A model generated the notes under the pieces. It saw nothing but the letters and a program-made list of their open reading frames with translations. It searched no databases and was not told the origin of the DNA. Below, in pieces: positions 34,540 through 43,598 of a stretch of 64,000 bases of DNA; the first letter of the stretch is position 1; every line of letters begins with the position of its first letter. The DNA is from Gentiana macrophylla (lineage: Eukaryota; Streptophyta; Magnoliopsida; Gentianales; Gentianaceae): the NCBI GenBank assembly GCA_026214975.1, contig CM047805.1:60814834-60878833 (forward strand), in the 5' to 3' direction. The position numbers were made by a program, and so were the translations under genes.

Positions 34540-35217
34540 ACAGCCTTTGAAGAGTTGAAGACTTATTTATCAGAGTTACCTACCTTAACTTCACCTCGAG
34601 ACGGGGAAAGATTGTTAGTTTATTTGGCAGTATGCGAGGAGGCAGTGAGTGCGGTCCTGGTTAGAGAAGGGGTACATGGCCAAGTGCCAATCTACTTTGT
34701 CAGCAAGGCTTTGCATGGCCCCAAGGTCCGATACTCGCCAGCCGAGAAGTTAGCATTATGTCTTGTTCATGCCTCGAGGAAGTTAAGGCCATATTTTCAA
34801 GCTCATCCTATTGTGGTAGTCACAGACCAACCACTAAAGCAAATTTTGGCAAAGCCTGATACTTCAGGTCGACTGGCGAAATGGGTGATAGAAATGGCCC
34901 AGTACGACATCGAGTTCGTTCCTCGAACTGCGATTAAGGCACAGGCCTTGGCAGATTTTTTGGCTGAAGGAATCTCTGTCCAACTCGATCAAGAAAAACG
35001 AGGTCCGGAGGAAAATAGGACTCTACAGGTCGATGGGGCATCGAGTAAGGAAGGGGCAGGAGCAGGGCTCCTCCTGGTAAGTCCAAAAGGCGAGGAATTC
35101 CCATACGCCCTTCGATTCGACTTTAAGGCAACGAACAACGAGGCCGAGTATGAAGCTATGATAACTGGCCTGAAGCTTGCTCTGAAACTGGGGGGTCGAG
35201 GATCTGTTGGTGTATAG
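34540..35217 (+). pseudogene. Element D RT-linked RNase H and start of second RNase H
   Basis: In phase with the RT frame after its TAG. First domain: LLVYLAVCEEAVSAVLVREG, IYFVSKALHGPKVRYSPAEK and IVVVTDQPLKQILAKPDTSG, the Ty3-type RNase H in which the usual first catalytic Asp is not present. Second domain, from about 35020: RTLQVDGASSKEGAGAGLLL (Asp) and NNEAEYEAMITGLKLALKLG (Glu), the additional RNase H typical of Tat elements. A run of six G at 35190-35195 shifts the frame; with five G the frame would continue into VYSDSQLV. The first domain may be only a spacer and the second the working nuclease; this is known for the group and inferred here. Confidence 0.88.
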
Positions 35218-36208
35218 CGACTCGCAATTGGTAGTCAATCACGTGAAAGGGGAGTATGAGGCTAAGGAAGAAACCATGAAGAATTACTTAACAGTTGTTC
35301 AAGGCCTCATACCAAAATTCAGGACAGTTCAATTCGAGCAGGTGCCTCGAAGTCAGAACAAAAGAGCCGATGCGCTCTCAAAACTTGCGTCTAACTTTAG
35401 GTCAAGCAAGAAGGTTCTAGTCGAATTATTGGCCGATAGGAGTTACATCGAGACGGAGGCCCAGCCGATTACTCAGCAGGCCACGTGGATGGACTCAATC
35501 GCTCTTTACCTTAAAGATGGTGTATTACCATCTGATAAGGTGCAATCCAGAAAGGTTCGACTCCAGTCCACTCGATACGCGTTCTTCGATGATATCCTCT
35601 ATCGGAAATCTTTTGTAAGCCCATGGTTAAGATGTGTATCTGAAACCGAAGGTGAATATCTCTTGGAAGAAATTCATAGAGGAGCGTGTGGAAACCACTG
35701 CGGGGCTAGAATGTTAGCTCGAAAATGCAAGTTAGCTGGGTATTTTTGGCCGTCGATGCAGCGAGATGCGAATAATCTTGTCCAGAAATGCAACGCTTGT
35801 CAGATCCATGATAATATCTCTCATCAACAAGCACAAGATATGAACGTCATCTCGTCAGCATGGCCGTTTGATCAGTGGGGGGTCGATATTGTCGGACCTT
35901 TGCCCCGAGCTCCGGGAAATCTCAGATTCATGGTCGTCGCGGTGGACTACTTCACAAAATGGGTAGAAGCTAAGGCTTTGCCCGACATCCGAGCTGCAAC
36001 CATTAAAAAGTTCTTGTGGGTCGACATTCTATGTAGGTACGGAATTCCAAAGGCTTTGATCTCGGATAACGGTACCCAATTTGAAGATCGAAAAGTTAGA
36101 GAATGGTGCAACGAGTACCAAATCGACCAGCGGTTCACCTCAGTGGCTCACCCCCAGGCAAACGGTCAAGTCGAAAGCGGACTAACCGGCGAGATCAAGT
36201 CAGGTTAA
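35207..36208 (+). pseudogene. Element D second RNase H end and integrase
   Basis: Starts with the third and fourth RNase H acidic residues (VYSDSQLVVNHVKGEYEAKE and QNKRADALSKLAS). The integrase zinc domain follows with His157, His164, Cys195 and Cys198 (EIHRGACGNHCGARML, CNACQIH). The catalytic core has WGVDIVGPLP (Asp227), ALISDNGTQFE (Asp287) and PQANGQVE (Glu323); the last two are 35 residues apart, the exact DD35E spacing. All catalytic residues are present. After QVE the frame leaves the normal sequence and stops at 36208, so there is one frameshift at about 36172-36178. Confidence 0.92.
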
Positions 36209-36720
36209 AGAAGAGGCTAGAGGCAGAAGGTCGAGATTGGGCAGTTCAACTTCCGAGCATCCTATGGTCATACAGGACAGCTCCTAATTCATCGACAGGA
36301 GAAACTCCCTTTTCTTTAGTGTATGGGTGTGAAGCGGTGATACCTGCCGAGATCGGAGTTCCCTCCCCTCGAGTTCTGGCCTATAATGTTGAGACAAATG
36401 ATCCCGAACTCCGACAGGAAAGGGACAATGTCGAGGAACGAAGAGAGATAGCCTCAGCCAGAATGGCAAGGTATAAGCAAAAGATCTCTCAGTATTACAA
36501 CTCGAGGGTCAGACATCGATACTTCAAGATTGGAGATCTGGTTCTAAGGAAGAATGAAGCAAGTCGACAGGAGGCAGTTGGAAAGTTGGCCCCGAATTGG
36601 GAAGGACCATATCAGATTATGAAAGTCCACCCTAAAGGGTCGTATCAACTTGGTCAAGCAGACGGAACCACGATTCCTCGACATTGGCACGCCAACAATC
36701 TGAGGAAGTATTATGTTTGA
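36103..36720 (+). pseudogene. Element D integrase C-terminal region
   Basis: The functional sequence begins at about 36176 after the frameshift: QVRLKKRLEAEGRDWAVQLP, SILWSYRTAPNSSTGETPFS, LVYGCEAVIPAEIGVPSPRV, YFKIGDLVLRKNEASRQEAV and KLAPNWEGPYQIMKVHPKGS, ending with PRHWHANNLRKYYV. This is the GPY/F-type C-terminal domain; no chromodomain follows. The reading before 36176 is shadow sequence of the integrase core. The stop at 36718-36720 is the natural end of pol. Confidence 0.9.
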
Positions 36721-36984
36721 GATAAGCTTTACTTTGATGAATTTATCTACTTTTCACTTATGAATCTTGTAATAAGTCCATGAGACAATTTTATGAGTAT
36801 TTTAACAAATTTGTATCTTTTCGAGATGTTTTCTGTGTTTGTTAGGATTTATAGCCAAAACGATACAAGTCCAATGTGACAGAAAAGTTAAAGGCAAAAT
36901 AATCAACAACGAGTAGAGAAATCCGCAAGTCGGAAATCTAGACAAGCCAAAGCAAAGTTAGCCTAAGGGGTGACGAATGCAAAG

Positions 36985-37270
36985 GCATAGAGACGGTTCG
37001 CAGGGTCGGGCCAAAGGTCCAAGCTAAAAGCCAAACGAGCCCAAGAGGCAAACAAGGCCAAAGCAAAGGACGGTTCGCATAGTCGGGCCACCTGTCCAAG
37101 TCGAAAGCCAAACGAGCCCAGAGGGCGAAAAAGGCCTAGACAAAGGACGGTTCACATAGTCGGGCCACCTGTCCCAGTCGATGGTCGAAAGAGCTTAAGT
37201 GACAAAAAAGACCAAAGATCAGGGACAGTTTACATTAAAATGCTCAGCCAAATGTCAACTAAGCCTAAGG
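36985..37270 (+). repeat. Tandem repeat, period about 77 bp, in element D 3' region
   Basis: The word GGACGGTTCGCATAGTCGGG or a variant recurs at about 36992, 37070, 37147 and 37223, each followed by a CCAAACGAGCCC-like or AAAGAGCTTAAG-like block. That gives about four units that diverge toward the right. Tandem repeats between pol and the 3' LTR are common in Tat-lineage elements. Confidence 0.85.
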
Positions 37271-37333
37271 GGCAAAAGACTAAGGCAAGCAACTCGATCT
37301 CAAGTGCAATAAGAACTAAAGGTTCATAATACA

Positions 37334-37346
37334 CTTGGGGGGCAAC
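37334..37346 (+). other. Internal polypurine-tract-like motif of element D
   Basis: CTTGGGGGGCAAC closely resembles the terminal PPT region TCTGGGGGGCTTA at 40253-40265. Whether it primes plus-strand synthesis is inference. Confidence 0.45.
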
Positions 37347-37582
37347 ACAATATCAACAATAAGTACAGCAAATAAAGCGAGTAGCGAGTATCGAGAAGAC
37401 ATCAAGAAGACGAGCAAAGCAATAAGATAAGTAAGATAAGAAAAAGATGGCAAAATCAAATCAAAATTCAGAGTAAAGTTGTCATGAGGCAAGGCCAGGT
37501 CGAAAGGACCAGCCAAAGTTAAAATAAATGTTATTACAAATTAGAAGTTCGAATATCAGAAGAAGAATTAAAAAGACAACGA

Positions 37583-38326
37583 TCAGGGGTCGACTTTAGG
37601 GGTCGGTTCCGAATTAGCAGAAGTCGGATCGATAGCGGTTGGGTCAGCAGCAGGGGCAGAACTAGAGGCACCATATTTGATGGCCAAAGACTCTCCTCGC
37701 TGAAACTCTTCGAAGTATCGATCGTAAATCTTCTCCGATTCAGGGTTATAAAACATAGGCGTCTCGAGGGACGATATGTCGAATCCGGGGATGACGGCCT
37801 TCACCTGATCAACAGCCAAAGTGTAGCCACCCATCATCGAGGCACGCATGATCACTTCTAGATCGTCCTCGAGGTTGGTCGACGTCCGGTATTCCATGAT
37901 CGCCTCGGTCTTAGCCTCTTCGACCTGCGCCTGCGCTCGATATAATTCAGGTTGTAGCGCATCTCGATCTTGGCGAGCCTTCCTAGCTTCTTCATCGGCA
38001 GCTTTCTGCCCCCTCAGCAACATCTCGTAGTCTTGAGCCAGCTTGAGCAGCTCCCTACCCTGATCATGCCGTTCCTCCTGCAGTCGGCCCAGCTCCTTCT
38101 CAGTAGTGGCCAGTTTTGTTTCAGCAGCCACCAACTTATCTTGCAGCTTCTCGAGCTCGGCGACCGACTCATGCTTCAACGCGTTGTATTGTTTTTCCAC
38201 AGTAGAGAGGGCAGCACTTTTGGCGACATTGTCTTGAAGCAGCCTGCCATTCTCCTTCTTGATTTCGTCCGCCGACTCCCCTGTCTTGGCCAGCCGTCGG
38301 GCAGCCTCCCGACCAACAAGGGTATT
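37583..38326 (-). CDS. Element D antisense gene, last exon (coiled-coil protein end)
   Basis: The minus-strand frame is open from the predicted acceptor at 38327 to the stop at 37583, about 247 codons. It starts NTLVGREAARRLAKTGESAD and continues through a long heptad region (VAELEKLQDKLVAAETKLAT, KELGRLQEERHDQGRELLKL) that must form a coiled coil. It then has MGGYTLAVDQVKAVIPGFDI, FYNPESEKIYDRYFEEFQRG and a Ser/Pro/Ala/Asp tail. It does not need an internal Met if spliced to the upstream exon. This arrangement, an N-terminal globular domain plus C-terminal coiled coil, is known from antisense ORFs of Tat/Retand elements. Function unknown. Confidence 0.7.
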   Translation of the reverse strand, partial: NTLVGREAARRLAKTGESADEIKKENGRLLQDNVAKSAALSTVEKQYNALKHESVAELEKLQDKLVAAETKLATTEKELGRLQEERHDQGRELLKLAQDYEMLLRGQKAADEEARKARQDRDALQPELYRAQAQVEEAKTEAIMEYRTSTNLEDDLEVIMRASMMGGYTLAVDQVKAVIPGFDISSLETPMFYNPESEKIYDRYFEEFQRGESLAIKYGASSSAPAADPTAIDPTSANSEPTPKVDP

Positions 38327-38409
38327 CTACAAAACGTAAAGAGTGTATCAGAAAAGGGACAAGGCATAGGCCTCGAGAGAAGCTAATAGGAAAAGAAGGA
38401 TCGACTCAC
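38327..38409 (-). other. Predicted intron 2 of the antisense gene (83 bp)
   Basis: On the minus strand the donor reads CTT/GTGAGTC and the acceptor TTTTGTAG/AATACC. Joining them in the frame reading AWDDKNLSFVLRKLNRL gives NTLVGREAARR without a stop, which supports the splice. Confidence 0.6.
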
Positions 38410-38903
38410 AAGACGATTTAACTTTCGCAGCACGAAGGACAGGTTCTTGTCGTCCCACGCCCGGTATGTCGTTGGCAACCTTGATCACACCGATCCACGA
38501 CTCGGTAGAGGTCTCAAAGAAACCTTCTTCCTCTTCACCTCTCGGTTGCTCCTCACCACCTCGGCGACAGTTGGCCTTTTTTCTTTGTTCGCGCCGCCCG
38601 CTCTCCGACATTAGCCTCGACATTTGAGGTTAAATTGACAATCTCCTCCTCGTCTTCATCTCGAAGAGAACCAAATCGGACTGTCAAATTACCGGTGATC
38701 GGAGGTGGGTCAGTCGATCCAGTCTCGGCAGTCGATTCTATAGCAGCAGGGGTAGGTTCAGATCGGAGGCACCCCTCTCGGGAAGCGGCGCCTGGTCTCG
38801 ACCACCCGCAAGTCGAGGGTAGCACGACCTCCGAGGGGTGGAGCAGCAATGACCGTCGACTCGGGGATACGGGTGGGGTCAGTGACCTTGGAAAACCTCC
38901 CCA
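38410..38903 (-). pseudogene. Element D antisense gene, middle exon with frame breaks
   Basis: After intron 1 the frame LGRFSKVTDPTRIPES runs to a stop at 38758. The sequence then reads better in another frame (SEPTPAAIESTAETGSTDPP, FGSLRDEDEEEIVNLTSNVE), then EEEGFFETSTESWIGVIKVA in a third, and AWDDKNLSFVLRKLNRL in the original one again before intron 2. This is either a copy with small frameshifts or a gene with additional introns that I cannot place. It encodes an acidic, low-complexity hinge between the globular and coiled-coil parts. Confidence 0.5.
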
Positions 38904-39885
38904 CTACAAAAAAGCAAAGAAGACAAGTTAGTGTGATCGATAAATAAAACAAGCAACAAATCATCAAACACGACAAATGACAAGTATGTAAAAATAGGCG
39001 AATAGGGAACATCCTACGGTTCTCGTGATCTGGGACGTTAAGACCCATGTATGGCATCGGCCCAGCTTCCTCCAAATGGGCCAGGTGATACAAGAGACTC
39101 AGGTCTCGAGTACACACCTCGAAGTTGTGTCCACCCAGGAGACGAGCCTCGTGTAGAACTGGATCTTTCCCAAGCTTGTCCTGTTTTCCGTCTCTCGACC
39201 TCCACTGCCCTATGTAGGGGTTATCCAGGCAATGACGGAGAAAGAAAAATCGAGGCTTCCACTCCCCGTGAGAAGAAGGCCCCTTGGTTATGAACTCATG
39301 TCGGTTGGCTCTTCTTTGAAACGAATACCATAACTTGTCAGGCATAGCAGCTATCTTGTAGTAGTACCGGAACAAGGGCACTGAGAAGCAGACCTGAGCT
39401 ACTCGACACGCTATTATGAACCCCATCAGAGTCCTAACACCATTCGGGTCTATCTGGGAAATACTGACCTCATAATGCTCGAGGATCGCAAGAACGGTAG
39501 GACAGAGTGGAAACCTTAATCCACTCGCCAATTGACTCTCGTAGACAGCACAAAACCCCTCTGGGGGCTCGTCGGCAAACTTGTGAAGGCCAGATGGTAG
39601 CCGAGCCTCGAATGGAGGGATAGAGATGTTGTATCTTTGACACAGTCTGGAGACCTCTTCAGTGGAGAACGTACTAAGACACCCCTTAGCACCCTTTCCA
39701 TCCATCCTAGTTACTAGTTTTTTAGGCTGGTTAGGGACAGGAGGAGGGGAAGCAGCAGGTTCACCAGAGTTTCCCCGGAGAGGAAGATTGGAAATAACAG
39801 GCGCCGGAGATGAGCTATGAACGGGCGTTTCACTACCCCTATCTGATTCAGTTGCGCTACTACTACTAGACATGAACAAAATCAC
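38758..39885 (-). CDS. Element D antisense gene, first exon (putative Gypsy-type transposon domain)
   Basis: The 375-codon frame starts at MILFMSSSSSATESDRGSET; the second Met (39873) is an equally good start. Residues 1-55 are Ser/Pro-rich. Residues about 70-190 form a globular domain: RLCQRYNISIPPFEARLPSG, GFCAVYESQLASGLRFPLCP, LEHYEVSISQIDPNGVRTLM and PLFRYYYKIAAMPDKLWYSF. This pattern (Y-x(3)-L-x-x-G-x-R-x-P-L, then PN) is what I know as the Pfam family of putative Gypsy-type transposon proteins. The section between 39017 and 38904 is probably intron. A TATA box lies about 100 bp upstream on the same strand. Role unknown; it may act on element expression or RNA. Confidence 0.7.
   Translation of the reverse strand: MILFMSSSSSATESDRGSETPVHSSSPAPVISNLPLRGNSGEPAASPPPVPNQPKKLVTRMDGKGAKGCLSTFSTEEVSRLCQRYNISIPPFEARLPSGLHKFADEPPEGFCAVYESQLASGLRFPLCPTVLAILEHYEVSISQIDPNGVRTLMGFIIACRVAQVCFSVPLFRYYYKIAAMPDKLWYSFQRRANRHEFITKGPSSHGEWKPRFFFLRHCLDNPYIGQWRSRDGKQDKLGKDPVLHEARLLGGHNFEVCTRDLSLLYHLAHLEEAGPMPYMGLNVPDHENRRMFPIRLFLHTCHLSCLMICCLFYLSITLTCLLCFFVVGRFSKVTDPTRIPESTVIAAPPLGGRATLDLRVVETRRRFPRGVPPI
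38904..39017 (-). other. Predicted intron 1 of the antisense gene (114 bp)
   Basis: Minus-strand donor AACC/GTAGGATG and acceptor CTTTTTTGTAG/TGGGG. The unspliced sequence is hydrophobic and atypical (a run such as LSCLMICCLFYLSITLTCLL), while splicing gives a smooth DHENLGRFSKVTDP. The intron is AT-rich with a pyrimidine tract before the acceptor, and its length is a multiple of three. Confidence 0.65.
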
Positions 39886-39986
39886 AGAAAAGATGAATGC
39901 TAAGGAAAAGAAGGAGTCTTACTTGGTGTTTTGGAGATGGTGATAAGAAATAGCAAGCAGGTTTGCAGCGGCGTCTATCCTCTCTC

Positions 39987-39994
39987 CTTTTATA
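39987..39994 (-). promoter_or_regulatory. TATA box of the element D antisense gene
   Basis: Minus-strand ATATAAAAGGAG about 100 bp upstream of the start codon at 39885, a normal plant spacing for a short 5' UTR. It is independent of the LTR promoter, which drives the plus strand. Confidence 0.55.
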
Positions 39995-40248
39995 TGCTAG
40001 TGAAAAAGTTACAAATGATTTGAAGAGACGTGGGTATTGGGGGTTATAACCCCTGGAAATCGCGACAATCAAGGCAATGACGCGTCTTTTACGGGATTCG
40101 AAACGTTTCGTATGCCAGATATCGTGCCACGTGGCTACAAGGCAGTTGAGGTTGTGAAAAGGCGGGCTTTCTCCCGCCCAAAGGGAAACCCAACTCGATG
40201 ACTGTTAGTGTGACAGACTCGACCTCGGATGACGGGAGTCACCTCTCT

Positions 40249-40265
40249 CAAGTCTGGGGGGCTTA
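40249..40265 (+). other. Polypurine tract of element D
   Basis: AAGTCTGGGGGGCTTA lies directly before the 3' LTR start TGACG at 40266. Confidence 0.8.
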
Positions 40266-40852
40266 TGACGATACAGGGTTTCACTCCCTCCACGTGTCGT
40301 CTATCGGTTGGTCATCACATTATGAATGAGCTACAACATACTCATGTCGAGACCCAGGATCGAGCCTAGGGCCATCTAATCGGCTCCAGGTTACGACTAT
40401 CGACTACCGAGCAGTGTGGGATGACAAGTCCATAAGGATAGAGTCCGCACCAGCTAGCAGTGTAGGACAATGAGTCTAGGGTCGATCACCGCAAGTCGGC
40501 AGTATCGACACCGAGGACAGTGTCCGCGCCAGCTGTCCAAGCCCATTAACAGTGATAGCTTGGGCAAGGGTTTAAGGCCCATTAAAGGGTAAAGATGACA
40601 ATAACATAAGCCGACTTAACCTTAGGGTTTAGGCAAGTGTTGTCATTATAAATACCCCATTCCAGGAACTACGTAAGGCTTGATTCCTGGAATAGAACAG
40701 GATACGTAGGCAATCCAAGATACAGTCTTGGACTCAGCCGCAAACATAAAAATCCACCACCTCATTCTTTTTTGGCATTAGGGTTCTTGCGTGTTCATCA
40801 CTAGATTAAATTAGGGCTCAAATCATTAAGGTGACATAATCGGTCACCGTCA
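40266..40852 (+). repeat. 3' LTR of element D (587 bp)
   Basis: Identical in length to 30591-31177, with 8 substitutions. Followed by GAAGT at 40853-40857. Confidence 0.97.
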
Positions 40853-40857
40853 GAAGT
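40853..40857. repeat. Target-site duplication of element D, right copy (GAAGT)
   Basis: Exact copy of 30586-30590; removing D plus one copy rejoins the RT of element E. Confidence 0.95.
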
Positions 40858-41386
40858 ATGTCTGACCACTAGAGAAAATATTTCTTCATAGTCTACCCCT
40901 CGTTCTGACTGAACCCCCTAGAACCAAACATGCCTTTTATCTAAAACCCTCAGTAGATGTCATTTCTTCATTTTTCTTGAATATACATTTGCAAGTTACC
41001 ACCCTCCTGTCTTGTGGTTATTTGACCATATCCCAAATCTCATTCTTATGAAGTGACTCCATTTCTTTTCCCATAGAAACAAGCCTTTGGGATACCTCAG
41101 AACATGTCACAGCTTCCCCGTAAGTGTTAGGTTCAAAACCATCCACTTCTTCAGCTACCTGTAGTGCATATCCAACCATACCCTCCTCAAACCCATATCT
41201 TCTTGGAGGTCTGATATTGGTCCTCCTAGCTCTGCTGAGAGCTATACCCTGCTGACCAACATCAACAGTTTGAGTCTCTGCTGACCCTTGTTCAGCAAAC
41301 TGGCTTGGATCCTGTTCTGGATCTACTAACTGTTGACTGTTCCCTATTGAGTCTTTTGATTCAGTAGAATATACTTGAAGCTTCAC
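40858..41386 (-). pseudogene. Element E integrase-RT linker and N-terminal RT, right of element D
   Basis: The frame 41386-41018 has a Gln/Ser-rich linker (SIGNSQQLVDPEQDPSQFAE), the RRTNIRPPRRYGFEEGMVGY motif found before RT in Tork elements, and the RT start (NTYGEAVTCSEVSQRLVSMG, KEMESLHKNEIWDMVK). Between 41018 and the D insertion the RT continues in other frames. It joins LNVKTTFLHGDVDKE on the left side of D. A paralogous linker is present in element F at 47514-47059. Confidence 0.85.
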
Positions 41387-41502
41387 CGTTTGTCAACATT
41401 CTCAGTCTCAGATCCAATTTCAGATTCAGATGTGGCTCTCACAGATTAGTTCAGCATAGATTTTTCATCAAAAACTACATTCCTACTGAGTATAAACCTA
41501 TT

Positions 41503-42302
41503 TTAGACTGATGACCAGATTCTGTACCCCTTAACTCCATCTCCATATCCAACAAACACACCCTTTTTGGCCCTAGGCTCCAATTTGCCCTCACTGACAT
41601 GATGGTAGACAGTGCTTCCAAAAACCTTAAGTCCAGAGTAGTCTGCTGACTTTCCTGACCAAACTTCAAGTGGTGTTTTAAGTTTGATCCTAGTGTGAGG
41701 CCCCCTATTGATTGAGTAGCATGCTGTACTGACAGCCTCTGCCCAAAATGTCCTTGCTATACCAGAATTAGAGAACATGCACATGGCCCTCTCCAGAAGA
41801 GTTTGATTCATTCTTTCTACAACCCCATTTTGTTGTGGAGTATCTCTTACAGTATGGTGCCTGGAAATGCCTTCATTCTTGCAAAATTCATCAAACTCGG
41901 ACCAACAGAATTCTAGTCCATTATCAGTTCTAAGTTTCTTGATCTTCATCCTGTCTGATTTTCAGCCAAAGCCTTCCACTGCCTGAAGTTCTTGAATCCT
42001 TTACTCTTGTGCTTCATCATAATTACCCAAACCATCCTTGAATAATCATCTATAAAAGACACAAAGTACCTGTGACCACCCAATGACTCCACCCTTGAAG
42101 GTCCCCAGCAATCAGAATGGACATAATCAAGTGTCCCTTTTGTGATGTGGATTGCTTTTGGAAACTTGCTCCTATGTAGATTCCCAAACACACAGTGTTC
42201 ATAAAATTCAAGTTCCATGACCTTACGTCCCCCAAGTACATCAGACTTAGACAGAATTTGCATCCCTCTTTCACCCATATGACCTAATCTCATATGCCAC
42301 AA
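41503..42302 (-). pseudogene. Element E integrase, one frameshift
   Basis: Two frames touching at 41946-41949. The first (42302-41946) begins at the zinc site MWHMRLGHMGERGMQILSKS with CVFGNLHRSKF, then DYVHSDCWGPSRVESLGGHR (first Asp) and YFVSFIDDYSRMVWV. The second (41949-41503) has KIKKLRTDNGLEFCWSEFDE (second Asp), QQNGVVERMNQTLLERA (Glu) and the C-terminal blocks FWAEAVSTACYSINRGP and GVFVGYGDGVKGYRIWSS. These agree with Tnt1/Tork integrase. A one-base shift joins ENQTG to KIKKLRTDNG. Apart from it the triad is intact. Confidence 0.9.
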
Positions 42303-42376
42303 CTTAGTCAGTTATGATCTTTGTGCCAATCTACCTTGCTTAAAACCGATAAACAGATTTCTTGATGAACCTGGAC

Positions 42377-42388
42377 GCCCCGATACCA
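42377..42388 (-). other. Primer-binding site of element E
   Basis: Minus-strand TGGTATCGGGGC, three bases from the presumed LTR start; initiator-Met type with substitutions. Only about 75 bp separate it from the integrase zinc domain, so gag and protease are missing. Confidence 0.65.
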
Positions 42389-42391
42389 GTT

Positions 42392-42888
42392 TGTTATTAC
42401 GGATCGATCAAGAAGTGATGGTGATTGTGAGTAAAGATATAAGATAAACAAGCATGCAAACACAAAAACAAGAAGAACACAGATTTAATGTGGTTTCCGG
42501 CAATGTGGCGACTACTCCATGGACAAACAAGGATATTTTATTATCACCAGAATGTTACATCAAGCAATTAATACAGACGGTATTTATAGCCTTGGGAATC
42601 CAACCCTAACTGAATAAACAGCCAACCCAGTAAATGACTGAAATACCCCAGAAGTAACTCCACCGACTTAGAAAACCATGCAGACGTGTTCCTTAAGTCT
42701 GCTGTGAACCAGTAGACGTCATTTTTCTAATACCCTGAATCAGTAGACCCAGCTCCAACAGACTAATCAACTCTGCTGTTGCCCAGACGAACAGCAGATT
42801 CAGCAGATGCTTCATGCTCTGCTGACACAGCAGATCAAAAGGAATCGAAAACACCCGATGGACGCATGCATTTCTAAGATTCGCATCA
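42392..42888 (-). repeat. Probable 5' LTR of element E (right end approximate)
   Basis: Starts TGTTATTACGG next to the PBS. A TATAAATA box on the minus strand at about 42588-42581 fits an LTR promoter with about 190 bp of R-U5. The outer end is uncertain; CATCA at 42884-42888 would give 497 bp. The partner LTR is not in the window. The block ACAGATTTAATGTGGTTTCC is shared with the LTR of element F. Confidence 0.55.
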
Positions 42889-43598
42889 GGTCGAGGCGTA
42901 CCATATAATATGTCGATATTTTTCTTTTTGTAATTTCAAACTACATTTATTTGTCGTTTGTTTCACGTTTTTATATCACAGATTTATTCTTTATCAAATC
43001 ATGGACATTTTCCTTGTGATTGCCCGTAACGATTGGTTTATTCGGGTGGTATTTCAAAAGTCATACCATATTACGCATTTCAAAATTAACTAAGGCATTT
43101 CATACTACAAATTTAAACTAATCACTCTCAAAATTATCTATAACATACAATACTACACTTGCAAAATTAAGGCATTTATACTAATCATTTTCAAATAAAA
43201 AAACATACAACATTCTCACATACAATGCTACACATTTGAATCAAAAAATGTAACACTCTGATACATGAATTCGAATTAAAAAAAAAACACTATCATACAT
43301 ATTGTCATACATGAATTATCCATGAATACCAATAAAAAAATTCAAAATTAAAAATGTCTACACTATCATACATATAACACTATCATACATTAAATCCAAT
43401 CTAAAAAAATTGTCTACACTACCATATATGAATTCCAATCAAATATAACACTATCATACAAGAAATTTCAAATTCTTTTTTAGGTTTGGTGGAAAAATAA
43501 TCGAAATTAAACCCAATAAACCGTAAATGACTTACAAGAGGAGCGTCGTCTCAAGGAAGAATAGTCATTGTGATGATATAGAGCTTCAATCACTTGCC
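42889..43598. other. AT-rich intergenic stretch with short repeats
   Basis: No ORF is supported. Between 43240 and 43470 the words ACACTATCATACAT and TGTCTACACTA recur irregularly with AT-rich spacers, a decayed short repeat. Flanking sequence is AT-rich without recognisable element ends. Confidence 0.6.

Larger units (their letters stand above)
36721..37582 (+). other. Element D 3' non-coding region upstream of the antisense gene end
   Basis: About 0.86 kb between the pol stop and the end of the antisense coding sequence. It holds the tandem repeats at 36985-37270 and a polypurine-tract-like word at 37335. No ORF here is supported. Confidence 0.7.
30591..40852 (+). mobile_element. Element D: Ty3/Gypsy Tat-lineage retrotransposon with antisense gene (10.3 kb)
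   Basis: Complete element with 587-bp LTRs, PBS, gag, PR-RT-RH-second RH-IN order, a 3.5-kb 3' region carrying tandem repeats and an antisense gene, PPT and a GAAGT duplication. The extra RNase H after the RT-linked one and the antisense ORF point to the Tat clade, Retand-like. The LTRs differ at 8 of 587 sites (1.4%). With an assumed 1.3e-8 substitutions per site per year that is about half a million years. Pol carries one stop and two frameshifts and gag one stop, so it may have been mobilised by another copy. Confidence 0.95.
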
